From Abelmoschus esculentus (Eukaryota; Streptophyta; Magnoliopsida; Malvales; Malvaceae): 64,000 nt of DNA. The notes under the pieces were generated by a model. It searched no databases and had not been told where the DNA came from. It saw only the letters and a list, made by a program, of their open reading frames with translations. Positions 11,233 to 21,526 of the stretch are shown piece by piece. Numbering within the stretch: position 1 is the first letter of the stretch; each line of letters begins with the position of its first letter. Position numbers and translations under genes: made by a program. Location of the stretch: assembly GCA_035048815.1 (NCBI GenBank), contig JAUCBN010000043.1, positions 5,893,001 through 5,957,000 on the forward strand, given 5' to 3'.

Positions 11233-11729
11233 ATAATATCTATTCAAAATTAGATTTAATAACAGATAATATCAAATCAACTATCTAATATTTATTAAAT
11301 CTAATCGTTTACACATTTAAAATTCAAAAGGAATTTTAAATTAACCGAACTGCTCTCATGTCTCCTATAAATACAGAGTGTGAGATTCAAGTATTACCCA
11401 TAATCCCCCATTAATGCGAAGGAATCCCCTTGAAATGAAAAACCACAGAGTTCGACCAACACAAGACGAGTACTAACGAGATTAGTTACTTAAGTGCATA
11501 GTGAACGAATCTTGAACTAGTACATAGTGATGATGAATATTTCTCGGACCAAGGGGAGATTAAATAATATCTATTCAAAATTAGATTTAATAACAGATAA
11601 TATCAAATCAACTATCTAATATTTATTAAATCTAATAGGTTACACATTTAAAATTCAAAAAGAATTTTAAATTAACTGAACTACTCTCATGTCTCCTATA
11701 AATACAAAGTATGAGATTCAAACATTACC
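11233..11729 (+). repeat. 166-bp direct repeats with TATA-like boxes, TRIM-like
   Basis: 11233-11398 and 11564-11729 are near-identical, at a constant offset of 331 bp with no net gap. Each carries CTCCTATAAATAC, a good TATA-like motif, about 35 bp from its 3' end. A purine-rich AAGGGGAGATTAAA sits just before the second copy, as a polypurine tract would. However, no primer-binding site follows the first copy and no TG...CA ends are clear. It may be a degraded miniature LTR element or two LTR fragments. Confidence 0.5.
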
Positions 11730-12327
11730 TAGAATGGTAGTCTATAATAGGTGAGTCTGAAGCAACCCTAAATCGGTCCACCCTAGACATAAATGAGTTA
11801 AATTGCCTTAAATTAGTTCTGTTCAAACTAAAATCTAAACTGAGTGTTCCGAATTATACTTTATTTTATAATTTTTAATGTTATGATCATATTTTTGAAA
11901 TCCGTTTCGCAAAATTATACTTTAAAAGCCTCTAAATTTGACCTCAAACCCAATCGTACATATTTATCAAGTTTTTTTATTAAAGGTATTTATGTATTAA
12001 ATAAAAGTCTGATAATTTTTTTAGTGTTTAAGGTACTCATGTATCTTCGATCATGCTTGTGCCCAACCTAACTCGTCTCGATCAGTACAACCCCGATAGC
12101 TCATTGTAATTCATATAGTTCTGTAACTTAGCAAATTATCTGAATAAGAATATGATACTTTTAATAACAATATTCTTTTTCGTTTTAGGTTTCAACACTG
12201 CAACAGAGCGTAGTTTTGGTATTCAGTAGAATATCTAATGATCTAACCTTTTAAGGTGTATTCCTTATTATTTTGGATAAATGATTTATTTTTTTCTTGT
12301 TTTATATATTATGGATATTATTATAAA

Positions 12328-12789
12328 TAGGGCTGTAAATGAAACAAGACAAATTGCAAGCTACTCGAGCTTGACTCGTTCAAAGCTCGGTTAAAACTCG
12401 ATTCGAGCTCGAACTCGGTTCGAGTTCTTGACGAGCCGAGCTACATGATACTCGACTCGAAATGCTCACGAGTTCCTCGAAACCCTAAATTAACATACTA
12501 AAGCCTAAAATTAACAAGCTTGAGTTTACACAACTTGTATATCAAAGTTTTTTCTCTATTAGGCTTTAAGTGAGACGTAAGAGATACGAGTTACTCGAGT
12601 CTAACACAGTCAAAGATCGATCAATACTTGGCTTGAAAAAGCTCGAACTCGACTCGAGTTCTTAACGAGCCGAGCCGAGCTCAGATATTTCAGGCTCGTT
12701 TAAAATTACTCAAGCTCGAACTCGATTCGAAATCTTAACAAGCGGAGCTTAGTACTACCCGAACTCGACTCGGCTCGTTTACACCCCTA
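12328..12789. mobile_element. hAT-type non-autonomous element with GAGCTCGA repeats
   Basis: The left end TAGGGCTGTAAATGA and the reversed right end TAGGGGTGTAAACGA form the terminal inverted repeat. Flanks ATTATAAA (12320-12327) and AATATAAA (12790-12797) match at 7 of 8 positions, as an aged hAT duplication would. The body is made of CTCGAGC, GAGCTCGAACTCG and ACGAGCCGAGC words in both orientations. It has the same design as the element at 6657-7214 but a different repeated word. Confidence 0.7.
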
Positions 12790-13104
12790 AATATAAAGAT
12801 ATTTACGCTATGCATCATACATTTTAATGATATTATTTCCTTAAATAAGCCAAAAATTGTAGCATCATACATTTTCTAAGCTATGCAAAAGAACTATAGC
12901 ATTAAAACTTTTTATAAATTAATATTTTTTTGTGCTTATGACGTTAATTCATACAATTAATTATCTAAAGTTAAAAATTAATTAGTGACTAAAAATTTTT
13001 TATCGTAAAAGATCTAACTTCGAACATTTGTGCATATATTATTTGAGAATTTAAAAATTTAGAAATATTATTATATAATAACACTAATATATTAAAAAAT
13101 GAGT

Positions 13105-13487
13105 GAATTATAACGGAGATCATTCACTTATGCTTATTGTTATATTTGGTTCACCTAATTATTAAAAAATTATATTTGGGTCACTAAATTATAAGAGTTT
13201 ACGATTGAGTCACGTTTCATATTAAAAAAATACATCAATTTGGTCCTATTTTTATTTTAAATCATTTGTATACCCTCATTAACATTTGAATATTTTCTTT
13301 GAAATCATTAATTAATCTAATATACGAATTGATAAACTTTTTTGAATATGAAGGGTGACTTAAATGTAACCTTACAAATAATTGAGTGACCTTAATTATG
13401 TGATCTAAATATAACATTACTTAATTATAAGTGATTAAATATAACTCTACCCATAATTAAGCGACCTCTATAGTTTAACTAAAAAAA
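13105..13487. repeat. Foldback MITE-like repeat
   Basis: The left part (13105-13210) contains GTTATATTTGGTTCAC and TTATATTTGGGTCAC. The right part, reversed, contains GTTATATTTAATCAC and GTTATATTTAGATCAC in the same order, so the two halves can pair. No coding sequence. Ends and duplication are not resolved. Confidence 0.5.
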
Positions 13488-13857
13488 TTATGTCAAAACT
13501 ATTTTTTAATTTATCAAAACTAAAAGTTGAGGTATTTATTTCAATAAAAAAATTTTAATTTTTTATTTTAGTATTGTTAAAAAATATTTTTTCTCACAAT
13601 TTCAGCTACTAATCAAATTTAAATAAATTATTAATCAATTATAATAAGTAATTTAATAGATTAAAACGATGATATATAAATAATTTTACATCTTATAAGA
13701 AATATAAATTACTTATAAGAAAAAAAATTAGGTATTTATTTCAATAAAAATTACATTAGGAACCTAATTTAAAATATATATATAGTTTAGGTACTTATTT
13801 ATAAATTAAACAATTTTCTTTTAACAGTGTTACCTTAAAATACTAAGGGAATAAAAC

Positions 13858-13998
13858 TTTAGGCACCTATTTCAGCCAAAAAATACATTAGGCACTTATC
13901 TCAGAAAAAATATATAATTTAGGCACTTATTTCAGCAAAAAAAAACATTAGGCACCTATTTCAAAAAAAAGTGTATACTTTAGGCACTTATTACTGAG
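13858..13998 (+). repeat. Imperfect tandem repeat of a TTAGGCACYTATTTCAG unit
   Basis: Five successive copies of a 26-35 bp unit begin near 13858, 13891, 13918, 13949 and 13979. Each has TTAGGCAC(C/T)TAT followed by an A-rich run. The preceding GTTACCTTAAAATACTAA and following GAGTTAAGCC also flank the single-copy version at 5235-5325, so the array is an expansion inside a dispersed repeat. Confidence 0.75.
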
Positions 13999-14477
13999 TT
14001 AAGCCTATTTTTAATTATATTATTAAGTCATTTCATTGGATTTAATTTATTTTAATAGAGTTTTTTTAACCAATACACTCTTCGGCTAGAAAAAATATTT
14101 TAATTTAAATCATCATTTACTCTTATATAAATAACATAACACTAGTAATTAATAATTTATATTTTCTCAAATAATATCCTAAAACTAAAATTATTTTATT
14201 TTAATTTAAATATATTTAAGAAAAAGTATGATAAGAAGTTAGGTGGTTATTAGATATTAATTTTTTTGAGTTAAAGAGTTATACTTTATAACTAAAATTT
14301 TATTTGAATTTTTTATAAATCAAGTTAAGTTGTTTTAATTTTGTTTTAATTTAATTGTAAATATTTATAATATTAAGGTACTAATCAATTTAAATTAAAA
14401 TATTTTTGATAACCTTATATAATATACATATATTTCTTTGTATTTTTCTTATGTAATATATAAATTAGGAAAAATTT

Positions 14478-14705
14478 TATAACATGTGTCTAACATTGCT
14501 GAACATCACTAATGTTGAATACTATTAAAATAATTAATAAAAAATAAAAATATCAAAGACTCATTATGTAATTAATAAAAAAAATGATAGGATCAACATA
14601 TAATTAATAATTGTGTGTTGAGTCCTTAAAATTTTTAATTTTTATTAATTAATTTTATAATATTCAACAATATTCAGTGTTAGTAATGTTTAACGGTGTG
14701 CGACG
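14478..14705. repeat. Foldback repeat with arms of about 90 bp
   Basis: The left arm includes CTAACATTGCTGAACATCAC and TGTTGAATACTATT. The right arm, reversed, includes TTAAACATTACTAACACTGA and ATATTGTTGAATATT, followed by matching AATTAATAAAAA stretches. Probably an old MITE; target duplication not determined. Confidence 0.45.
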
Positions 14706-14971
14706 TCTGTTGTAGACTCATCCATAAATTATACATAATTAAAGGACTTAAATCGAATTTAAAAATTATCAATAAATTATTATAATTTAAAATTATTCAA
14801 AATCATTTTATTTAAAATTATTTTAAATCAGATTTATAAAATTAAGAATCAATGTGAACACAAGAGAAAAGTGTGAACATGTTGCAATTAAACCCGTGCC
14901 TATTGCCACAGTGTTCACCAACACATGGCTGTAAAAAAGGACGAAACACGTTGAAAGAAGAACATCACTCT

Positions 14972-15102
14972 ACGTGTCAAGTTATTATTGGTCAAAACAA
15001 ACAAAGAGGAGCTTAAAAACTTCACAATCAAAACAGATGGTTAATCTTTAATTAGTAACAGCGATTAAGAGAGTTAATCAAGGATCTAAACTCCTATATA
15101 AA
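14972..15102 (+). promoter_or_regulatory. Proximal promoter of the RAP2.4-like gene
   Basis: TATATAAA at 15095-15102 is a good TATA box. About 115 bp upstream is ACGTGTC (14972-14978), matching the ABA-response core ACGTGKC, followed by ATTGG (an inverted CCAAT). Transcription from near 15125 would give a leader of about 465 nt, rich in poly-T tracts (a long run around 15419-15435). ABA or stress control would fit the family but is inferred. Confidence 0.5.
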
Positions 15103-15591
15103 CAGAAGGGAGCTAATGAAGATAATCCAAGTAAGGCTGAGAGTTCTTCACACAAAAAATTTGGAGAGAAAAAAATTTCTTCCCCCCTTCTTCTCCAACT
15201 CCCCGTTTCTCTGAATCCCTTTCTGTTGATCATCTGTCTTTGAAAAAAAACTGATTTCTGGGTTTGTTTTCCATAACTTCAAAAGCCAGGTGCTTTCAGA
15301 ATCGAGATCCAGTTCTTTATTTTTCAATGTTTTCGATTCACAATATAAGATTTTAGTTTTGTTTTGTTCTGTTGATGAAATCAGCTTAAAGGGTGATTTT
15401 TGGTCCCTTAAAGTTTGATTTTTTTTTTTTTTTTTAATTCTTGGATTGAAGAGGTTACATATTTTAAAGAACCTCATTTAATCCATTTTTTCTGGGTTTT
15501 CAAACCTGTTCTTAAGTATTATCAAGAAACAGGTTGATTTTATTTTTATTTTAATTTTAAAGATTCAATCTTTTATTTGTTTTTGTTTTAA

Positions 15592-16464
15592 GTGATGATA
15601 GATACAATGGATTTCTTTAATGGCAGACCAGATTTCTATGGTGGAGAATTGATGGAAGCAGTTGAACCTTTTATGAAAACTGCTTCTTCTTCTTCCTCTT
15701 CTTTCCCTTCTTCGTCTTCTTTATTTTACCCACCATTTTCAGTTCTCCAGGAGCCGACTCAACTCGGTTCAACAATTCCCCAGACCCCACCTCGGTTCCA
15801 CTTCCAAACCAACCAACCAAGCTACGTTTTCCAAAATCCTCAACACATGAACCATATGGTTACGTTTCTTAGCCCCGAGTCAATTCCGATGAAACAGATG
15901 GGTTCACCGCCGAAACCGGCCAAGCTTTACCGAGGCGTTAGGCAGCGTCATTGGGGGAAATGGGTCGCCGAGATTCGGCTACCAAAGAACCGGACTCGTC
16001 TCTGGTTAGGCACTTTTGAAACGGCTGAGGAAGCAGCCTTGGCCTACGACAAAGCGGCTTATAAACTAAGAGGCGACTCGGCGAGACTCAACTTCCCTAA
16101 CCTTCGCCACCACGGTTCCCACATCGGCAGCGATTTCGGCGACTACAAGCCCTTGCATTCCTCTGTTGATGCTAAGCTTGAAGCCATTTGTGAAAGCTTA
16201 GAACAAGACCGTAAGCAAGGGAGCAAGAAGAAGAAAACGTCTGAAAACAGAAGCAAGAACAACAAGGTTGAAGAAAAGAAAATGAAGTTGGAGAACTTGT
16301 CTTCGTCTTTGTCTCCAGTTCCGTCGGCAGAATCTTCACCTCTGTCGGATCTTGCTTTCTCGGATTTCAACCAACAGTTGTGGCCTGAAATCGGGTCTTC
16401 TTCTGAAACTTTTATGTTGTCCAATTTCCCTTCGTACGAGATTGATTGGGATTCTATTTTATAA
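15592..16464 (+). CDS. RAP2-4: AP2/ERF transcription factor, DREB A-6 group, RAP2.4-like
   Basis: An intronless frame of 290 residues. One AP2/ERF domain spans about residues 112-169 (YRGVRQRHWGKWVAEIRLP at the start, WLGTFETAEEAALAYDKAA in the middle, RLNFP at the end). In the usual numbering it has Val14 and Leu19, the A-6 pattern rather than the Glu19 of DREB1/2. Other RAP2.4-type marks are GGELMEAVEPFMK near the N-terminus (18-29), SPKP-like MKQMGSPPKPAKL before the domain, YKPLHSSVDAKLEAIC after it (185-200), a Lys-rich stretch (207-232) that may be nuclear-targeting, SSPLSDLAFSD (248-258), and the acidic C-terminus YEIDWDSIL. A Ser run occupies 32-43. An in-frame ATG at 15607 could also be the start, removing five residues. 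By family knowledge these proteins bind DRE/GCC-like sites and act in light, drought, redox and wound-dedifferentiation (WIND1) responses. No damage seen. Confidence 0.93.
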   Translation: MMIDTMDFFNGRPDFYGGELMEAVEPFMKTASSSSSSFPSSSSLFYPPFSVLQEPTQLGSTIPQTPPRFHFQTNQPSYVFQNPQHMNHMVTFLSPESIPMKQMGSPPKPAKLYRGVRQRHWGKWVAEIRLPKNRTRLWLGTFETAEEAALAYDKAAYKLRGDSARLNFPNLRHHGSHIGSDFGDYKPLHSSVDAKLEAICESLEQDRKQGSKKKKTSENRSKNNKVEEKKMKLENLSSSLSPVPSAESSPLSDLAFSDFNQQLWPEIGSSSETFMLSNFPSYEIDWDSIL

Positions 16465-16771
16465 CCCTAAAAAGTTCTTTTCTGTACTTTTCTGTACTTG
16501 TATTTGTGTCAACAAGCTTACTGCCATGGACTTTTTGACAGTTGCAGTGGCGTGTTAGGGTTCTTAGTCTGATCTCCGTTGTGTCCAGCTCGTTTTTTTT
16601 TGTCGTGCTGAAACCAGGAGTGTCGATGTTTATATGCTGTTGTAATTGAATCTATTACTGTTATTATCTATGATGTCTTTATTAGGCTTAATCATTAGGA
16701 TGATTGCTCAAATTATATTTTCTTCTCAAAGTGTTTAATAATTTTTTTTCTATATTTTATCATAAAAAATT

Positions 16772-17493
16772 GACATAAAGATAATTTTAACTCTTAACGT
16801 TTTGACTTTTATTAATTTTTTTATAAATTTAGTCCTTGACCTATATTTTTTTAAAAAAATAACTTATTTTTTAACTACCATGATAATTGGACCGTTAAAA
16901 TCTAACAATGACATATCTATGTATATGATAATATATTTTAAATAACATGACATCTAACCTATCAAATACGTATATATATATATAATATAATTTTATTCTA
17001 ATATAAAATATAAAACAATTAAAATTTAAATAAAATATTAAAAAATTAATTAATTATAAAATAAAATACTACTAAACATTCTTAACCCTAACTACGATAG
17101 AATCAAAATCCTACCTTAAAAGAATTAATTAATTTTGAACTGTGCTCATATTTTTTTTAAGATAATGTTTAGTAGCCTTTTATTTTGGAATTAATTAATT
17201 TTTAATATTTTATTTGAATTTTAATTGTTTTATATTTTATATTAGAATAAAATTATATTTCATATATATATATATATATGTATTTGATAGGTTAGATGCC
17301 ATGTCATTTAAAATATATAATCATATGCATATGATATGCCATCATCGTTAAATTTTTAACGGTCCAATTATCATGGTAGTTAAAGAATAAATTATTTGTC
17401 AAAAAGATATAGGTTAAAGGTTAAATTTATCCAAAAAAATAAGGCCCAAAATGATAAAAATTATAAACTTAAAGGTTAAAATTATCTTTATGC
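16772..17493. repeat. Large foldback element, arms of about 320-335 bp
   Basis: 16772-17093 and the reverse complement of 17159-17493 align along their whole length. Shared blocks include CATAAAGATAATTTTAAC, TTAACTACCATGATAATTGG, ACCGTTAAAA, ATCTAACCTATCAAATAC, ATTTTATTCTAATATAAAAT and CTACTAAACATT. A loop of about 65 bp separates the arms, and a (TA)n tract lies in each. No coding capacity. It starts about 310 bp after the RAP2.4-like stop codon. It is a transposon of MITE/foldback type whose ends I cannot fix; a transcript through it would form a long hairpin. Confidence 0.8.
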
Positions 17494-19391
17494 TTAAAAA
17501 AGTATATATTAATTTTTTCTATTATCTATTTTTTCCGTTAATAAAAAAATTAACCAAAAATATTTCACACAAAAAATCAAAATATTTTTAATAAAATTAA
17601 AGTAGTTTTTAGCATATTTTTTAAAATTCGAATTTTAATTAGTTCAAAAAATGTTCACAAATAAAAAAAAATTCAATTGAAATCGTTTTTTTTATTTATT
17701 TTAGATTGATTTTAATTAATTTAAACCTTATGTTTTAACTCTATATCACAGTTTTAATTCTCACTTAAAATTTATGTTTTAATTAGTTCAAGAATTTTTC
17801 TTACCTAATAGAAAATTTACCTAAAATCGTTTTTTTAAGATTAATTTGAATTAGTTTTAAAGATATAAAAGAACTTAAAATCTTGATTTTAATTAGCTCG
17901 AAATATGTGTTTTAATTAAAATCAAAGCAGTAAAGCGTGAATGCAATATATAGAGGAACATGAAAAATATAATTGATTGGGGTAAATGAATAATTTTGAT
18001 GCTTAAAATATTTTATTATTTTTATTTATTTTTAAATATAGTTTTAGAAATTTAAAAAGATAATATATATTAGATAATAATAAAAATTAACATCCATAGA
18101 CATTTATTTGTGTTAGGAAAAAAAATATTAGACACACATTTAATAAAAATATAGTTCAAATATTTATATATATAAAAATTATATTTTTTTAATATAAAAT
18201 TAATATTGGTTTACAATTTTATTTTTAAGCAATATGATTAAAGATGGTTGTTTTCATATTTTTAGGTATGGTTAAAATATAATATTTTTAAAATTTATTA
18301 AGAATTTAAAATGTTAATTTTTTTAATAATATTTTAAGTTATTTTTTTATAAAGAGTTTTAATATTTTATCTAAAAACCTAAAATATCATAAAAAATAAT
18401 GAAACTTACCAAAATTATGAAAAAAAAAACAATTTAAATATTATTAAAAATTTAACACTTTAAATTATTAAATAAATTTTAAAATTAATTATTTTTAATC
18501 ACACTCTAAATTTATTATATTTAAAATTAATAATATTTTTTTATCTTTATAAAAAATTGATATAATTTTATTTTAACCTTATTTTAGATTTTTCACGTTA
18601 GAAAAAACCGAGTTTGTGTCTTGGAGTAAAAGCTAAATATTATTTTGATAAAGAAAAAAAAAGATAAATCTTATATCGTGAAAATTTTTACACAATATAG
18701 GTTTTACTTTTAATCACATTCTCTGTGAATTTTAAGATAAATTTGACAATATTAAAATCGCAAGGTCATAATCTAGTATTGTGCGAAAGTTTACGTAGTA
18801 ATTGGTTTAATTTAAATGTAAAATAAAAAAAAAATCAATTGAATTTATATTATATGTTAATTAGAATTGGGATAAGTGTAAAATATTAAATATTATTAGT
18901 GATATTTATTTCTCAATTTTTCGCTCGGATATTATTAATTCATCATTTTTAGTTTGTTTTGGTTAGGAGCTCCGTGGGATTTTCTTAGCATGAGTCGTGG
19001 ATATGATCTTAGGCATGACATAGATTTTAGTGATATAATTAGTAGTGTTTGGAAGGTGGACCAATATTATTTCAAAGTTAAATTTGAAAGAAAATAAATA
19101 CATAAAAGTAAATATAATGTTATTCAGAAGATAAATTAAAATTTAATTAAAGTCATATGTTTTAAATTAATTATCTTTATTTTTTACAAATCCTTGGTTT
19201 AAATTTAGCTCACTAATTTAAAATATTTATCTATTGTTTTATCTTTTGCTTAGGATTTTGAGTTATTTTATTTCTGAGTCACTCGAGTATAAATACCCCT
19301 TAGGTTCAACATTTGACCTCAGATTTGGTTTTAAATTCCTTGGTTATTTCTATATAGTTTTATTTTTCTTTTTGTATTTTTTTTTCATTTA
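17494..19391. other. AT-rich intergenic stretch
   Basis: No gene or clear element. Very AT-rich with many A/T runs. Confidence 0.5.
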
Positions 19392-20382
19392 TGTTGGACT
19401 CGACGATCACTCAATCGTTGTTTGTCAAGAGTGAAAAAGATTGGACAATGATCACAAAGATTTATAGTGGTTTGACCTTCTAACAAGCACTTATATCCAA
19501 TACCTTAACTCCTCACCAAAGATTTCATCAATTCATTAAGAATTCGTCTCATTTTCTAGGCTAACGAGGAAACCTTTTGCAACATAGACTCAATCACAAG
19601 TTTAGCATCCAAGAACTCACAACCCAAGTCTTGTGAACATTTTTACTCAAGAGAAAACTTAAGCAAACTGAAAATCCCTCTAGTAGGTGTTTGTTTGCAC
19701 ACTTAAACACTCATCCAATCCCTAATGCATTTGAGCTTTATCTATCCTAAAAGTAAAAATTTGATCACTAAGACCAATTTACATACATGATATATGTTGG
19801 CTATTGAATCATTATCTTCTTCAGGTGTTTAAGGGATCTTTTTATCCTTCCAAATAAGTTCCTAGCCATTGATGACCGTTGAGATTAGATTAAAGCTGTT
19901 TGGTGCTGATTTCTAAGCATAATTCCTATTCTAGTTTCACGTGTATCGATACACTTGGTAGCTATATCGATACAACATCTTAAGATCCATTGAACCCTAA
20001 AATCAAGAAGGGTGTATCGAAACACACCGTATCGAAACGATCAATGCCTATATCGATACGCCTCCTAGCCATTGTTTTTTCAAAAAGTTGTAAAAGGTGT
20101 ATCTAAACACCATATAGGTGTATCAAAACACCATGTACCGATACACTAAAAGCTTGTATTGATACATGTTTTAACAATGTTGAAAATATAGCTTGATACC
20201 CTCATAGTCACATTGAAAACACAAGTTTAGCTACTTTAAAACGTTTTAAACACTTCCAAAACTTTTCAAAAACTTCTTAAATTTATTTTTAAGTTGTTTG
20301 GACATAAGAATCATTTTTTGAAATCTTTTCAAATTACTCCAAAATATTTTTCAATTATTATATTAAAATCAGTATCTCAACA
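19392..20382 (-). repeat. 3' LTR of the outer copia element, with TATCGATAC cluster
   Basis: About 990 bp, TG...CA. It carries several GTATCGATAC-type palindromes and variants between about 19940 and 20165. Confidence 0.65.
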
Positions 20383-21526
20383 ATCTTCCCTTTTTTATAT
20401 GATAAAATCAACTTAAAAAAATTGTTTTAAAAATTATCCCCTTTAGTAAAAACAAAGTTTAAATAAGATATTAAAGTTTTAAATTCATTAAATATCCCCC
20501 TTATTCATTTTAAAATAAAATTTCTTAAAACATTCTCCTATTCTTGTTATATCAAAAATGATTCAAACAAAGTTTGAAAACTTTAAAGTCTATAACAATG
20601 GAGAATATCAAAACAATAATTATTATTAAAAGATTTTAAAAACAAATATTATTTATTTTTTAAAGAAAAATGAGCTCCTCCTTACTCAAAGCATCAAATA
20701 AAGTTAAATAAATTCAAGTCATTTTTACTACATGTGAACCAGATGGAGGATGTGAAACATTCCTTCTCCAAGTGTCATTTTTTATGTGTATAGAGTTTCC
20801 CCTTATTTAATCACTTTGTTGATCAATGCTCCATCACACGTAAATTAAGACAATAAAAAATATTTTGGTATCTAAATTGCTTTGGATCCATAATCATTAG
20901 TAGCACAAGGATTAGTCCCTTTCCCCTTAGGAATACATTTTTTCAATTTCATCATTTAAGTGATTAATCCTTTTGGGACCCAACACTTCTAAAACATTTT
21001 TTTGTTTATAAATCTAGGGTACTAGATTGTCCTACATAAAAATTTGACTATCCTAAAATATTTTTCTTTTGAAGTTCATTGAAAATCAATTCTTTTCAAT
21101 TTTAAGATGATCTATTTCCTTTTGATGATTTTTTTATATTTAAGTAAATTTTATAAGTTTAAAACTTTGAGCTCAATTTTTTTCATTTTTTGCTTCAAAC
21201 ACCATTTTTTAAGAACAAATTATTTTTTATTTTCAATTTTGAAATCAATTTTTTAATTTTCAAAAGTATAACATTAAACTTAAAAATCAATTCGTCATAA
21301 GCTTCTTATAACTCATCAAATGTATAAGAATTTGAATTTCAACAAAATGAGTTAAAAGCTACCTCCCCTTATTGAGGGCTATGAAGCATAAGTGGGTTAC
21401 CTATTCTTCTTCGGTGGAGTCTTCATCATTTCAAGTTGCCACATATGCCTTCTTTGAAGATGATCCCTTTTTGTTCAAGTGAGGAGAATCATATTTGGTA
21501 TGCCCCGCTTCCTTGGATGTTTGGTT

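Noticed and set aside
16143..16558. Minus-strand 93-codon and plus-strand 68-codon frames over the RAP2.4-like gene
   Set aside because: Both overlap the well-supported AP2/ERF frame and have no recognisable domain.
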